Below, in pieces: positions 11,321-24,904 of a DNA stretch of 64,000 nt. Made by a program: the position numbers and the translations under genes. The first letter of the stretch is position 1; each line of letters begins with the position of its first letter. Under the pieces are notes generated by a model. That model was not told where the DNA came from and did not search any database. It saw only the letters and a program-made list of their open reading frames with translations. This DNA is from Plasmodium relictum (Eukaryota; Apicomplexa; Aconoidasida; Haemosporida; Plasmodiidae), in NCBI RefSeq assembly GCF_900005765.1, contig NC_041682.1:1-64000 (forward strand), given 5' to 3'.

Positions 11321-14300
11321 AAAAATATGTTATTTTATTAATATATTTATTCGTGTACAAATAAATGCTGATACTATACATTTTTTTTTATAATACAAAG
11401 GCAAATATATTTTTGTTTTACCTTTTTTTTTTTTTGTTATTTGAATTAATAATTAATTCATATTGAAGCATTTATTTTTCGCGATTTATTTTTAATATTT
11501 ATTTTATAAAAAGAAAAGTTTATGTTAAAGCAGAGAAATTTTTAACTCTCTTCTACACATATGGCATTTGTATTATATATATATATATATATATATCAAT
11601 AAAGATAATGATTAATATGAATATATAATCAATTTAGTGATTTGATTTTTGGTTATTATTAATTATTAAATTAATATATTAAAACATTATATACTTGTTA
11701 TTTTTGTCAATATGCGTAATATAACTTAAAATTTTTTAGTCATGTATTATTATAGCTTCTTTTTTATATAATTATTCTTAATATATGAAAAAGATGCTCG
11801 CATATAATTTTAAATTCACTTTTTTTTGCCTATTTAATAACAATATATTAACTTATCATTATATTATTGTATTGTGTTTATTTATTTCTTTTTTTCTTTT
11901 TTTTTTATTATATTTTTTTTCTTTATTTTAGCCTTTTAGCGTTTATCTTATAAAATTTTGACTATTTTTAATTTTAAAATTAAAAATTTTTTTTTTTTGA
12001 ATTTATCTTATTTTTTATAAGTTAAAATAACATTTTTAATTTTTTTTCCAAATTTTTAATATAATTTAACTAAAACTTTATTTTGTTTTAATTTCTTTTG
12101 AGTTTCCATTAACAACCCCTTAATATTTATGTATGATTAGTCATAAAATCCCTTATAAATATTTTTGAGTTTTAAATTATTCTTTATTTCATTTTTATAT
12201 ATATTAGCTGTGTTCAATTCAATGTTTTTATTTACATTAATATAATACTATTTATATTTTAATATTAACTCTATTGCAGTTAAGTTTATTTTAGTTATTA
12301 GTATAAATATCATCTTACTGAAATAGCTTGTTTTTATTTCCATATCAAGATTGCTTAATCTTAATGTTATACTTTGACCTATTTTCATTAACAAATTTCA
12401 TTTCACTTAATAACTTTAATTTTGTATGAACATAACCTCCACTTTGGTACTAACTATAGTTTTAACTTGAACATCATCTTTCATATTAATAGTAATTCAA
12501 AATATATTTTTGTTTTAACTTAACAATAATTTTTATATTTACAAAATTTTTACTAATATTATAACATTAGCTTTCACCTTAACATGAATTTTTACATTAA
12601 CTCATTCATTGGTATTATATTTTATATTAATGATAACTTTGGTATTATTTTTCTTTTAATTTAATTTGATTTCTGTGATTATACATCATGTTATATTTTT
12701 CCTTATAAAACTTTCAATCTCAATTTTCTCACATGATATCATTTACTTTCCTTTATTAGTATCTTAGTATTGCTTCATTTTACTCTCACTTGTTTTAGTT
12801 AGTTTTGCATAAATGTTTTTGTTTCATAGGAATTTAGTTTCTCTTTTATTATAACAAACACAAATGTTAGATAATTTAATTTAAATTAACATGTTAAATT
12901 TATAACATACCCTATCAGTATTCTTATTATTATACAGACAAGCAGGAAATATATAACATTAGTACAAATGAATAACACAATTTTTACTTATACACAAAAA
13001 AAAATATACATTAGTGAAAATATTTATTTAAATAATTTAAATAATCATATAATTATCTTATAATGATATATTACTACATATATAATATCTCTTTTTTTTT
13101 TTTTTTTTATTTACGCTTTATATTTAACAATTAAAGTAGTAAATAATTTCATTTCCTTGAATGATTACAATAGTTATAACAAATTCAGGACAAATATATA
13201 ATAAAAATGGTATATTTAATTTAACTTCGTTTAATTTATAAGATATGCGTTATATAATATATATATATAATATTGTATTATTTATAAATAATATTAAGAT
13301 TTTGTTATTATTATAATTTTTTATGTTTGTCTTGATTATTGGATATATTTATGAAAATATTATTCTCCAATTTCTAACATAAAATAAAAAATATTTTATT
13401 TTTTTTTTATCTTATAAAATATGAAACATTATTATACTTTTTTTTTATGTTAAATTTACTTTTTCGTGAATTGGAAGTAAATTAATTTATTCAGCTATAT
13501 TATAATATTATTTTACTTAATTTCATTTTCATTTATATAATAATTGATCTCATTTAAATATATTTTCATATGGTTCTTTTTATTTTAATTTATTGAGGCA
13601 TACATAATTTTCATATATATGCTTTCAATTAAAATGGAGTTACAATGATATTGCAAATTATTTTACATTATATTGTTATTAATGTATTCATATATATAAC
13701 AATAAACTATATGTTATGAATAATTAAAATAGAAAGAAATATTATAGCACCACAATTATTTATCACAATTATTAACCTCCATTATTCTTATATTTAAAAT
13801 TGTAATTATTAAATTATTAATATTATTCTCTTAACTATTGTTATAAAAGCTATAACAAATCATATAATTAACACAACTTTTATCATTAACTTACATTAAT
13901 GTATGCATAAGAACTATGATCACCATTATTATTATTATTACTTTCATCTTTAAATAAATTATATTTATATAAAAATTTAATTTAAATTATTAAAATTTGA
14001 GTCATCAACAAGGACATTATCATTGTTGTTAGAAACTGATGTGATTACTAAGATAATTTATACCATTACCTTTATGAAGATGAACAATGAATCTATTTGT
14101 AATATTCATAATCGTCAAAATAAGTTATGAATATTTTTATTCTGTTTTTTTTTTACTTCATTTAAAAATAACAAAAGAATGAGCCACTATACATAAACTC
14201 AAAACGTTTTATTGTATTAAATTTTTAGAATTTTTACTTATTTTTTCCTTAATTTTTATATTCATATTATATAGAGAGAATTTTTCTTTATTTCTATAGC

Positions 14301-14830
14301 AGTGGTGTTCATTTTTTCAATTTTATAAAAAGATTTTTTTTTTCTTATAATTTATTCATAATTTTTTCTCAACATACATTAATCGTTTCCAATACTTTGA
14401 AAAAAATGTTATGGAAATTTTTCAATTATTATAATTTAGGACATGACATAGAATTACACAAAATAATTCAATAAAAAAATTCTAAAATTTTTAAATGTGA
14501 AGAAAATAGTTTTTAAAAATTGGAAATTATATTACTTTAATTTAGATTAAATTTACTTTTCACACTACATTAATTTCTCACCTTAAAAAATACAAACATA
14601 AGCAAAAAGAAAGCTAATATTTTTACTTATGAAAGTAAAAGAAAATGCAATTTTACTACTAATAATACATTAAGGAGAAACATAAAGATCCATTGGTATG
14701 TTATAATATATACTGATACAGAGCTCACAAGTTTGTATTTCCATACTTAAAGAAAATATTTTAAAATTATTTAGTAAAGCAGAAAAAAAAATGAAATAAA
14801 ATTTTTACTAAAAATATTAATGCTTCTTTA
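11321..14830. other. Gene-poor subtelomeric DNA; possible minus-strand coding fossil
   Basis: No intact gene. About 12,060-12,800 is pyrimidine-rich on + and contains repeated TTTCACTTTAACAT / TTAACATTAGC-like wording, resembling 1,980-2,200. On the minus strand it has the composition of decayed coding sequence. The rest is AT-rich spacer with TA microsatellites, for example at 11,575-11,596. Confidence 0.4.
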
Positions 14831-14884
14831 TATGTATTAAGATTGTATCTTACTCTTATGATTAAAATACAATCTTAATGCATA
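14831..14884. repeat. Long near-perfect hairpin
   Basis: Arms at 14831-14852 and 14863-14884 are 22 nt each and complementary at 20 of 22 positions. The core ATTAAGATTGTAT/ATACAATCTTAAT is perfect, around a 10-nt loop. It abuts element copy 3. Function unknown. Confidence 0.75.
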
Positions 14885-15467
14885 TTAACCTTCTAAATAT
14901 AATAATTGTTCAAATGGAAAATAGTGAGCCACGCAGTCAATAATTTAAAAAAAAAAAAAAGACAATTTTTCTTTTTTGTTTATTTGTTGATTTTGTTAAA
15001 TTCATCTTTATTTACTTTAAAAAAAAAAAAATAAAATAATTTTTTTTTCTTTGATAAATAATGAAAGATTTAATGAAAATTTTTTTTGTAAAATTTTTAT
15101 TTGCTAAATTTAATTTTAATATATTTTCGAAATACTATCAATAACAATAATTTAAATTTATTTTTTTTGTTTTAAATAACTTTCATATAATCAATAATTT
15201 TAATGAAGATCTGAGTTTTTATTAAAAATAAAAATGTTCATTTATTAAAGTAAATCATTTATTAAAGTAAATAAATACCTCTGAAACAATAATTGCTCAG
15301 TTATGTAAATTACATGTATAAAATTTACTTATTAATAGTATAAATATATTTTTACAATAAATAAAATCAGTTGAGGACCTCTATACCCTTTTTATTAATT
15401 TTTTTATTCATTTCCATAGCAGATCATTAAATAGTCAATTAATAAATAAAATATTATTAGTAAATTT
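14885..15467 (+). repeat. Hairpin-ended subtelomeric element, copy 3 (subfamily B)
   Basis: Diverged forward copy. It has the block GAGCCACGCAGTCAATAATT followed by A- and T-tracts (compare the AGTCAGCCATGCATTGACT block at 33,432). It then has ATTAAAGTAAATAAATACCT..AACAATAATTGCTCA (reverse complement of 29,400-29,462). It ends in a decayed terminal hairpin at about 15,395-15,465. The 5' boundary is uncertain. Confidence 0.7.
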
Positions 15468-15990
15468 TGATTTTAACTTAAATTTTAATATATATAGATG
15501 AATATGCAATTGTTTGTTCAAATGTTTCTTTAAAATGCTCAGATTTATATATATTCTTTGGATGAAATTTTACCTGGTTTCTTGTACATCTGAATCATAC
15601 ACAATTTAAATATTATAGAATATTTATCTATTATATTTTTTTATTATGTGCAAAAACCTAGCATATAAATGTTATTAGTGCATGTAAAATACTAGAAAAA
15701 ATGCATTTCTAAAGATATGTATACTAAGATATATATAACAATATTTTATTATAAAAATAGAAAGTAAAATGAGTAAAATATGTATAATAATATTTGCAAA
15801 AAAAAAATAATTTTTATCTTTTTTTATAAAAAATATTTTCTTTTTCATAAGAATAACCACTTTTTATACAAAACTTTTATATTTTTATTCATATTGTATA
15901 TTTTAAGTAAACAAAAATTTATATGAGATTAAAAATCGTTATGATAAACTATTTTATAATAAATAGACTTGAAACTTCTATGCATACTCC

Positions 15991-16045
15991 ATTAATTTGA
16001 ATATTTAAAACACTTTGAAAGTATTAAAATGCTCAATTAATAATA
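15991..16045 (+). repeat. Solo terminal hairpin unit
   Basis: ATTAATTTGAATATTTAAAACACTTT..GTATTAAAATGCTCAATTAAT keeps the arm-loop-arm order of the element's terminal palindrome. It is preceded by ACTTGAAACTTCTATGCATAC, like the GTAGAGACGTTTCTACATGCCC flank of other copies. Confidence 0.6.
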
Positions 16046-18540
16046 TAATATCCTAAAAAATTATATTGAATTAAAATTTTTTAAAATCTAATTAAATGTA
16101 TAAACCTATGTTTTATAATAAATGCAAACTATAAGTTATATTACTTAATTCCAAATTTAAAAAAAATTTATACATTTTTGATAAACAATTATATAGATGC
16201 ACGTATATAAATAATAAGATGAGATGGATAAATATATTAGTTATAGTATTATTGGATTTCATCTTTGATTTACAATGTCATTCTTATTTAAGGAAAAATA
16301 ACGAAAGAAAATATTGTATTATGACTTTTTTATTATTTACTTTTATTACATTTAATATATTTTGATGAGTTATTTAAGAATAATTTAATGGAAACTTTAC
16401 CTTATCCTCTTCTTTTTCATCTAAAATTAACATTGTTATACCAACATATTCTGTATATTTTTTATAAGATAATTAGTGAATATGCTTTTTGAATTACAAA
16501 TCTTACTAGATTCAATACATTTTTTAATAATTTATCTATCTTAAAGAAAAATTCTTATTGTAATATTTCTGTTATTGTTTTATATATTCCCTCCTGAATA
16601 TATTACCTTTATCTCTTAAAATTCATTTTATCAATAAATAATATCTTTTTTTATTTAGCTAATTTTAAGAAAATACAAATGCGACTTTTATTAATTCTGT
16701 AAGTATTTCATATTAAAAAATAATATATGCTTTATTTTATTTTTTTTTCTAAACTTCAGTAAATCTATATTATTCTTATTTTTTTACGAATATTTAAGCT
16801 GAAGGAATATTTGAACCATGAAATCCTGAAGTATTCTTTCTTTTGATAGAAACTTGTATATAATTTTTACTACATTGTATAATAATACTTTTTCCTAATT
16901 TTTTCCTTTATCTTACATTTACTTTACAAAGGAAATATAAAATATTTGATTTAATCACGATATGGTCATTATTTAAAAAATTAAATAGATCCATATCTCT
17001 TTATTATTACCTATAAAAATATGAATATAATATATAAATATATTAATAAAAAATATTGCCGTTCTTTAAATATTACACATTATGTTTTTTAATGTTTATA
17101 AAAAGTCTATGTTCAAGTAATTAGTGGCTACATTTTATATCATGTAAGTATTCGTGTAATTATTAAGCAAGATACTAAACTTTTTATATGCAATTAATAT
17201 AAATGGAAAAACATATGAATGATTTTATTCGTGGTATAGTTCATAATAATAAATGCTTCATTAACCATTTTTATGAAGAAATTAAAATAATGCCTTATCT
17301 TTTAAAAAATTTTAATAAATCCACATTATTTCGTAATTAAATTTTTTTAATATTGAAATTATTAATTTTAGATTTAAATGACATGAATGCAATATATTTA
17401 TGTGATTAAATATTTTATAGAGGAAATTGTTTATGATAGGCCTTAAATGAAAGTAAATCATTTTTATGAATTGTTTGTAGTTCTTTATACACACTTTTAA
17501 TAGTTATATATTCACATTAATTTTAAATTTAAATAAATTTTCTTTTTCATTTAAAGAATTTAGGGTTTTATGTAAATTATGGGTATTGTTATATGAGAAA
17601 TAGTTTAGTTTTACTTTAAGGAAAATTTCCATACAATTTTCACTATATACTTAATTTATATAGTTTATATTTAGAATATTCATGAACATAAGAAATTTGT
17701 TTTGGATATTTTCTATTATTCTGATTAACCATATTTCTTTTATTACTACATTTGAGGTATTTCTTTTTTTTTTTATGTTTTTTTTCTATATTTCTTTTAA
17801 TTTTATCTTTCATAATTTGTTCCCGTTTATCTTCACTATGGAAAAAAGTTGAATCTTATAGATAAATAGAATATATTATATTTGATATCACATTTAATTA
17901 AAAATAAAAAATTATAGACAGAAACACACAAAAAATATATATGTTTAACAAAATAGTTTATTAACTTTACTACAATATGAATTGATAATATCATATTAAA
18001 AATGTTACAGGTGTGTACATATTTAAGAAGGTAAATGAGCAACAAAACTAAAAATATTTCTGATTAGTTAAATATAAAAAAAAAGGAGAAAATCTTTATT
18101 TTTTTTTTTTTTTAGGGGTTGTAACTATCAATGACTATTGGATAATTTTAATTTCAAACATTTCGTTTTTTTTTTTTTGTGTTCAAAAATAATAAAAAAA
18201 TGCAAAACTATATTTGATATATAAATATATAACATTAATTTTTATAAAAAGAAAACTTATATAATGAAAGATTTACAAACAAAGAATATTTTGACACATA
18301 AAGAATATGATATTGTAAAAAATATCTTATTAATAAAAATATTACTTATTTACACTGTGTAAAGTTTTAATATTTATAGGATTATTTTATTAAAAATTAT
18401 AACAAATTTAATAAAATTAAGCAAATATTTAGCTGAATTTCCGTATTTATTTTAAAAAAAAAAAGTAACATAACAAATTATAAATCATTATATGTCTTTA
18501 TATATTTATCAAAAACATTATTATATTTTGTATATACTTG

Positions 18541-18600
18541 ATTTATTAATTTTTTTTTCTTTTGTTCTACTAGAATATTGAATAAACAAATTAATAAATA
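18541..18600 (-). repeat. Solo terminal hairpin unit
   Basis: ATTTATTAATT..TTCTACTAGAATATTGAATAAACAAATTAATAAAT: reverse-oriented copy of the terminal palindrome. The arms TTTATTAATT/AATTAATAAA are perfect. Confidence 0.65.
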
Positions 18601-18641
18601 GTAAATATAAATACTTAAACTTCTCTAATTGAGCTTTATCA

Positions 18642-18719
18642 TTTTTATCCACGTAAGTGGTAACTTTAATTTTTAATTAGATTTTAGTTAATTAAAAGTT
18701 AATTCACACGTGATAAAAA
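18642..18719. repeat. Imperfect long inverted repeat
   Basis: The left arm begins TTTTTATCCACGTAAGTGG and the right arm ends TTCACACGTGATAAAAA. The outer TTTTTATC/GATAAAAA, the inner ACGT and the TAACTTT/AAAGTTA segments pair, giving a stem of roughly 30 bp with bulges. It lies 42 bp after a solo hairpin unit. Confidence 0.6.
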
Positions 18720-20773
18720 AAATGAAACTATAATAATCTTTTACGTTAACAAAAAGATCATACTCTTAATAAAATATTTTTTCATCTAATGTTTCATTAT
18801 ACTCACAGGTATTTTATTGCATGAAAGAAGTATTTTCGATACTTAATAAAAACTGCACTTTTAACATCACAAAAATTTCATTGTGCATTTTATTTCCTAT
18901 TAAATATGTAATTATATGAAGTTTATAATATATAATTTTAAAATATATTATTAATAATAAAAAATAAATACATAAAAATTATAAAAATATATATTAAAAA
19001 AAATTATTTTTAATTTGAGCTATGTAAAAGTTTTTAAGACAATCTTTGGAGGATTTTAGATTTTAATTTTTTGAAAAACATCATTGAGTATAAAACCCTT
19101 TTCTGTACATCTATAATTATATAGTGTACATAGTTGAATAATATTCTTTAAAATGTATATTTCTATATTTACTATTATCTATAGGTTTTTTATAGCAATT
19201 AGTATACCGATAACTAGTATTCTAGTATAGATACAACTATATTTAATATACAAAAATGTTAATAATAACTTTTATTACCCAATACCCCAAGATTTCTTAA
19301 GTTAGGGCTACTATCATTTCATCAATGTTTAAAGAGAATGTAGAAATAAAAAAAAGTTGTATACATATATAAAATATTTTAAGTTGTAAAAATTTACAGA
19401 AAAATCAAATAATTTTGTATTTATAGATCAAAGTAATGGTCTTTTCAAAGGCAAGTATATATTAATACAAAGTATAAAAAAAAAAAAAATGGCATAGAAT
19501 ACATAATTAAAATTTTTGTTATTTTATTTTTAATTAAATGAAATAGAAAGGGAAAACAAAAAAATTTACTATCCTATATTTAACAAAAAGAACATTTTAT
19601 TTTCATTTGTTTCATTTTTAATAATGATTAATCTGATTTGTAAATTAAAATTTTTGTTTTTTACATATTAGGTGCCAATAAACGAAAAAGAATTAAATCT
19701 TTATACAATTTTTTATCTTACAAAAATAGAAAAAAAATGTAATCAATTATTACTTTGAAGCTTCTAAAAAAAAGAATTTGTCGTTATAATTTTTTTTGTG
19801 ATATATATTTGTTAAAATTATACTTCTAAAGTATAATGATATAAAAGAATATTAACGTAAATTACATTTTTGTAAAAATTCATTTGATTTGTTTATATAT
19901 GTTATTATTAATAATCACTAATGTTATTATTATGAGATCACAATAATTCTAATTATGACTCATTATAGCTCTTAGAAAGGATTACATCATAATTATCATC
20001 ATTAACAAAAATATTAACATAAAGGTTGTAATAATTTTTGTTATTAGCAAAAATATTACGTAATATTCAATTTTATGATGTATTATCATTACTATACTAT
20101 AATCAAGAGCAGCTCTTTTTTTATTTCTTTTTTCCTTTTTGCGTATTTTCATGTATGTAAAGAACTGTACATATATTTACAATTTCAAATACTGTATTAG
20201 CTTTGTATGTTCTAATTATTAATAAATACGTCATAACTATATCAAATATTCTTAATTTATTATATAGAACATTTGCTATAATAATAGATAATATTTGTAT
20301 TTTTACTTTTATGTAATCTTATTTTTATTGTAATTTTTATAAATATTCTATTGTTTCATACAATCCATTATTTTTTTTCTTTTTTATCACATTGTAATTT
20401 TTATCGTAACTATTTTAATTAAAGTAATTATTTTCAAATCATCATTTATTTACAAAAAAAAAAAAAATACTTCATACATTTGGTCATCTAATTTTATTGT
20501 TATAGATATTATATATCAACATTACATATCATTATTCTCCAACACTATTATTATTAAAAATTTTCTTTTATATATCAAAGAAAAAATTATAATGCTAGAA
20601 ATTCTATTTTTTAATTACTACTTAAAAACTATACTTTTAATCCTCAAAGGATATTAACATATCGTTATATAATTTGTATCCCTTTTATATTTCATAATTT
20701 AAATAATATAATTTTACATAAAATTTTTATTTTATCAGTTATTTAATTAATTTATACGAAAAAAACATGTTTG

Positions 20774-20831
20774 ATTTATTGATTGTCTATTCAAAAACTT
20801 TTAAAACTCACTTAAAAAACCAATTAATAAA
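20774..20831 (-). repeat. Solo terminal hairpin unit
   Basis: ATTTATTGATTGTCTATTC..AAAAACCAATTAATAAA, followed by ACAAACTCTACTAATTTTATC, as downstream of other reverse copies. One arm carries TTTATTGAT against ATTAATAAA, which would be a G.T pair in the stem. Confidence 0.6.
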
Positions 20832-22989
20832 AAAATACAAACTCTACTAATTTTATCTATTATAAAAAATGCTTTTACAACAAATACATTTGCTTTCTGT
20901 AATTAAATCACACAGCATGGAATAGTTCATTCCTTGCAATATTTGAGACCCTTTAAATAAAATATATATTGATACGGTATTTTTATTATTCTTAATATGT
21001 TATTTATTTTATAAGAAAAAATTATTTAATTTAATAAAAAATTCTTATTTTTATTAAAACTTAAATCCTTGATATAAAAACCTTTAACTATATGTAAAAT
21101 AATACTTAACATAATTATTCACCCAGAATAAAAATTAATTACGAAAAAAAAAAAAATAACATATGATGATCAACAAATATTATTTCACATAAAAAAAAAT
21201 GTTCTTTTTTTTTCTATTTATTTATCTATATTATAATATTTTCATCTAATATATTAAGGTATTTTCTTAAATACCTTATGTGTAAGAACAATTCTTTAAT
21301 TTATATTACATTATCAGTTCGATTATTTAAAAAGGAAAATAATACTCCTAGTTGATCAATTAAATAAAAGTTCAAATGTAAATATATAATTACAGTCATA
21401 GTTTAATTATTTAGAAAAAAGAAGATTAAAAAATAATTAAAATATATATATATATCTATACTATTTATATTATATGAAGAATTTGATAAAAATTAATATA
21501 AAAAAAATAAAAGAAGTTAAAGTTTCCATTATTTATTTATAAGAATATCTAAAAACTATGTTAACAATAAATAAAAAAAAAAATAAATAATATATACATG
21601 GGAGTTAAATGAGAATAAAGAATATAGGAAATTAACAAAGTGTAACTAAAATGAATTATCAGAAAGTTAATTAAAACAGTTTAATAATATTTAACTGATA
21701 TTGTAATATCAAAACAATTATTCATTTCCTATTCACATTTTATTTAATACTTGGGAAATACTTAAAACATTACAAAAATGAATAAATCTAAATTCAATTA
21801 AAAAATTACATTTTATATTATTATTATTAAAACTAAATATTTCCATTACTAAAAAAAAATTGAATTTTATATTTAATAATTACTTTTCACATTTAAATTT
21901 TTTTTTAATTTTTTACAAAATCACCATTAAGATTTTTCTGTAATTTATATATGATTTTTTAAAAATATTTTTCAGGTTTAAAAAGTGTTTATATTTTTTA
22001 ACATTGAATCTGTTCGTACTTGTTATTTAAAAACTAAAAAAAAGATAAAATTGATCATGATAAAGTAAATAAAATATATTAATATTCAAGATGAAATTTG
22101 AAAATTTAAAGTTAGAACTGTAGTTAACGAAACATTACTAAAAAAAGAAAAAAAATTCATTGAAATATTAGTTAAAAGAGGAGGAAAAAAAAAAATATAT
22201 ATTAATCTAAAGTGTATTTTTATATCAATTTCTTGTTAACATATATTTAATTTCTATTTTATTTTTAAAATTAAGTAATGAATTTCATATGTATTATATT
22301 TAAATGCTATTACAAGATTAAAACAAATTAATTCTTTTAAATTTTTTCTTTACAAATCGTTGAAATAAAAATATTCTTTTATAATTGTATATAAATATAA
22401 ATGGATTTTTAAAGAATGTAGATGCAAAAAAAAAAGAGAAAATAATGTTTTTTTTACAATAATATTTTTAATAATATTAGTTTTATATATAAAAGAAAAT
22501 AAAACTTTTTCATTTATTGCTTTTAAAATAGAAAAAAATAAAAATATTTAAATATAAATGATGGTTTAAAAAAATTTAACTTTCAAAAATTTATAGTAGA
22601 GTATATTTTTATAGAAATTAAAGAAAAAAAAAAAAAAATTACAGTAATTAATATTCATTATTTAACATTAAACAATTAAACCTTAAACTCAAAATATTTT
22701 AAATATATTATATAAAGCTTTTAAGTATTTGGATATGAATAAATTTCATATGAAAAATTTATAAAATATTTTTTTACTTTTCATATATCAACTCTTATTC
22801 ACCTCATTATGATATTTATTATAATTTCTTTTTTTTTTTTTTTAATTCGAAACGTCAATCATATTAAAAATAACATAAATATTATAAATCATACTAAAGT
22901 AATAATTAAGAATAAGTTATCAATCTTTTTTTTCTTTTTTTTATATCATAAAAATATACAAATTTCACATTGCCGAAGAAAATTCTTAA

Positions 22990-23166
22990 TCATATAATTT
23001 CACAACTATACAAGTATCTATTCAACACATAAATAATACTAGTTTAGCACAAAATGCTTCTGTACATTCCCTAGAAATATCAGGTATAAACAATTAGCCA
23101 ATATTGAATCAGACTAATTCATATCAAGGAGAATAAATGTATTTTTTACAATAAGCAAATAAAAAC
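22990..23166 (+). pseudogene. In-frame, stop-interrupted coding-like sequence upstream of the Cys-heptad gene
   Basis: In exactly the frame of ATG 23167, this stretch reads a Thr/Asn/Gln/Ser-rich, ectodomain-like sequence (HINNTSLAQNASVHSLE, ILNQTNSYQGE). It is interrupted by TAG at 23095, TAA at 23134 and TAA at 23152. GC content is visibly higher than in the flanking spacer. It is probably a former N-terminal part of the downstream gene, now cut off by nonsense mutations. Confidence 0.55.
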
Positions 23167-23853
23167 ATGCAGGAGTTAAATTCTACATCATCAAATATAA
23201 CTAATATCACAAGAAATATGGGAAGCATTCAACAACATATGTGTACTGTTACTACACAAGTATGCAACTTAGCAGAGCAAGTATGTAATAGTACATTACA
23301 AATGTTCAACAATACAGATAATAATCTAAATAATACAAACCATGCATACACAACACAAATGTGTAACAGTACAACACATTTATGTAACAATGCTCTACAA
23401 TTATGCAATGGCACAAGTGATTCCACAGTATATCATCACAAAAAAAGTGTAAATTCAATGGAAAGACTAGCTCTAGATTTTTTCATCATTTGGCTTATGT
23501 ATGGCATTCTCTTTTTTGTTTTTCTATACAAGTATTTTTTTAAAGTTAAAATTCATAATAATAAAAATATTTTTTTCAAGTTTTTTTTTAACTACATGTG
23601 TAAATTAAAACATTTTTAACATAAAAATAAATTTGTTGATCTTATTTTTTAATTTATTATATAGGATATTCTAAAAAAAATTTTTAGTAAATGTAGATCT
23701 CAGAATGAATTAACTTCAAGAGTTGCAAATGGGCAGTATGAACTAAGAATAAAAGGGAGTAGCAATTATGTTGATACCTTAATAATAGAAGATGAAGAAA
23801 CAAATAACAGTTGGAATAATAGAACAAGATCAATTAAGCGAAATCGCAAATAA
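23167..23853 (+). CDS. Small single-TM subtelomeric protein with Cys-heptad repeats (2 exons)
   Basis: Not a family I can name. Proposed join 23167-23544, 23665-23853 (188 aa). The phase-0 intron is 120 bp (AAA|GTTAAA..ATATAG|GAT); the donor is weak, but only this phase continues the frame. Without splicing the frame stops at 150 aa. The N-terminal half is Asn/Thr-rich with several N-x-S/T sequons and a degenerate 7-residue repeat [MVL]-C-N-x-x-x-[QH] (MCTVTTQ, VCNLAEQ, VCNSTLQ, then MCNSTTH, LCNNALQ, LCNGTSD), so Cys recurs every seven residues. Next comes a TM segment (about residues 100-122). Exon 2 gives a short polar tail with an acidic patch (IIEDEET) and a basic end (SIKRNRK). There is no signal peptide or PEXEL. 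An N-x-S/T-rich ectodomain followed by a membrane segment suggests a surface or membrane antigen. Avian Plasmodium have several lineage-specific fam families; membership needs a search. Confidence 0.65.
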
Positions 23854-24904
23854 ATGAAGAAAAAGCAATATTTTTATTAGATGTCGTGGAGAATTACTTG
23901 AAAATATACAGTATTTTAATTTTTTTTTTTATATATATTTAATGATTTTACATATAAAGAAGGTATTATGCTTTAATTCAATTTTGTTTTGTTTTTTTTG
24001 TTAATATATGATTTTATTATAGTTGTAACGTATTACAACCTTTTTTTTTTTCATTAATATATATCAATGTAATAATAAAAACTAAAAGGCTATCTTATTA
24101 TTATTTTAAAAATGGTTTATACCTACAATTTATTTTCTTTATTCAATTTAAAAAAATTATATTGTTTAACATTTATATAAAGAGTTAAGTTTTTTATAAT
24201 AATGCAAAATTTTTTTTTTTTTAACATAGTTTCATATTAATTTGTTTTTGAAATCACTACATATATAGTATAATATATTTTTTTTTTTTAATGTTTATAA
24301 TTATATTATCCTTCATTTTTTTATTTTTATAAAAAAAACATCTTTTTTTTTTTGTTTTCATATTTTTTATATATTTTATTTTTTTTCAAATTCTTTACTT
24401 AAAAAAAAAATAATTTTATTTTTAAAATTCTATTATTTTTGTACATTTTAAAATACAACTTAATATTATACCAAAATACAGAAATAAAATATTCTACAAA
24501 ATTTTAGAACTATAAAAAAATTATTGTTTTAAAATTAGGAATTAAAATATTAAAATATTTTTCCTTATTTTATATTTCAAACTTCAATACAATTGTAAAA
24601 AGAAAAAGAAATATATATCCTTATTCAATTACTAATGAATAAGATAAGCATACCTTTATACATATGTCTGATAAATAGCATTATCAACCTTTTTGAATAT
24701 TTAACAAGACACAAATATGACTAAAATGTTTAGTTATTTGAGACATTTGATAATATACTTAGTTTTTTTTTATTACACATTTTTATTAGTGTACATTAAA
24801 TATTTATGTATTAGGGAATATATTTTTTTTTATATATAATTATATTTTTTTTATATTATATTAATATAAACAAAAAAAAAATAAAATAAATTACTTTTTT
24901 TTCG
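23854..24904. other. Gene-free AT-rich spacer
   Basis: Nothing beyond T-tracts and short AT microsatellites is seen. The 3' UTR of the preceding gene presumably lies in the first few hundred bases. Confidence 0.5.

Larger units (their letters stand above)
16046..22989. other. Gene-free subtelomeric DNA
   Basis: No supported gene in almost 7 kb. The open frames present (for example 17312-17494 and 17836-18045, both -) are short, hydrophobic or Asn/Ile/Lys-rich and lack splice or start context. The only structured sequences I see are the hairpins at 18,541-18,600, 18,642-18,719 and 20,774-20,831, listed separately. Confidence 0.6.

Noticed and set aside
17555-17575. TTTAGGGTTTTA, similar to a telomere repeat unit
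   Set aside because: A single unit with no array; Plasmodium telomeres are long tandem GGGTT(T/C)A arrays.
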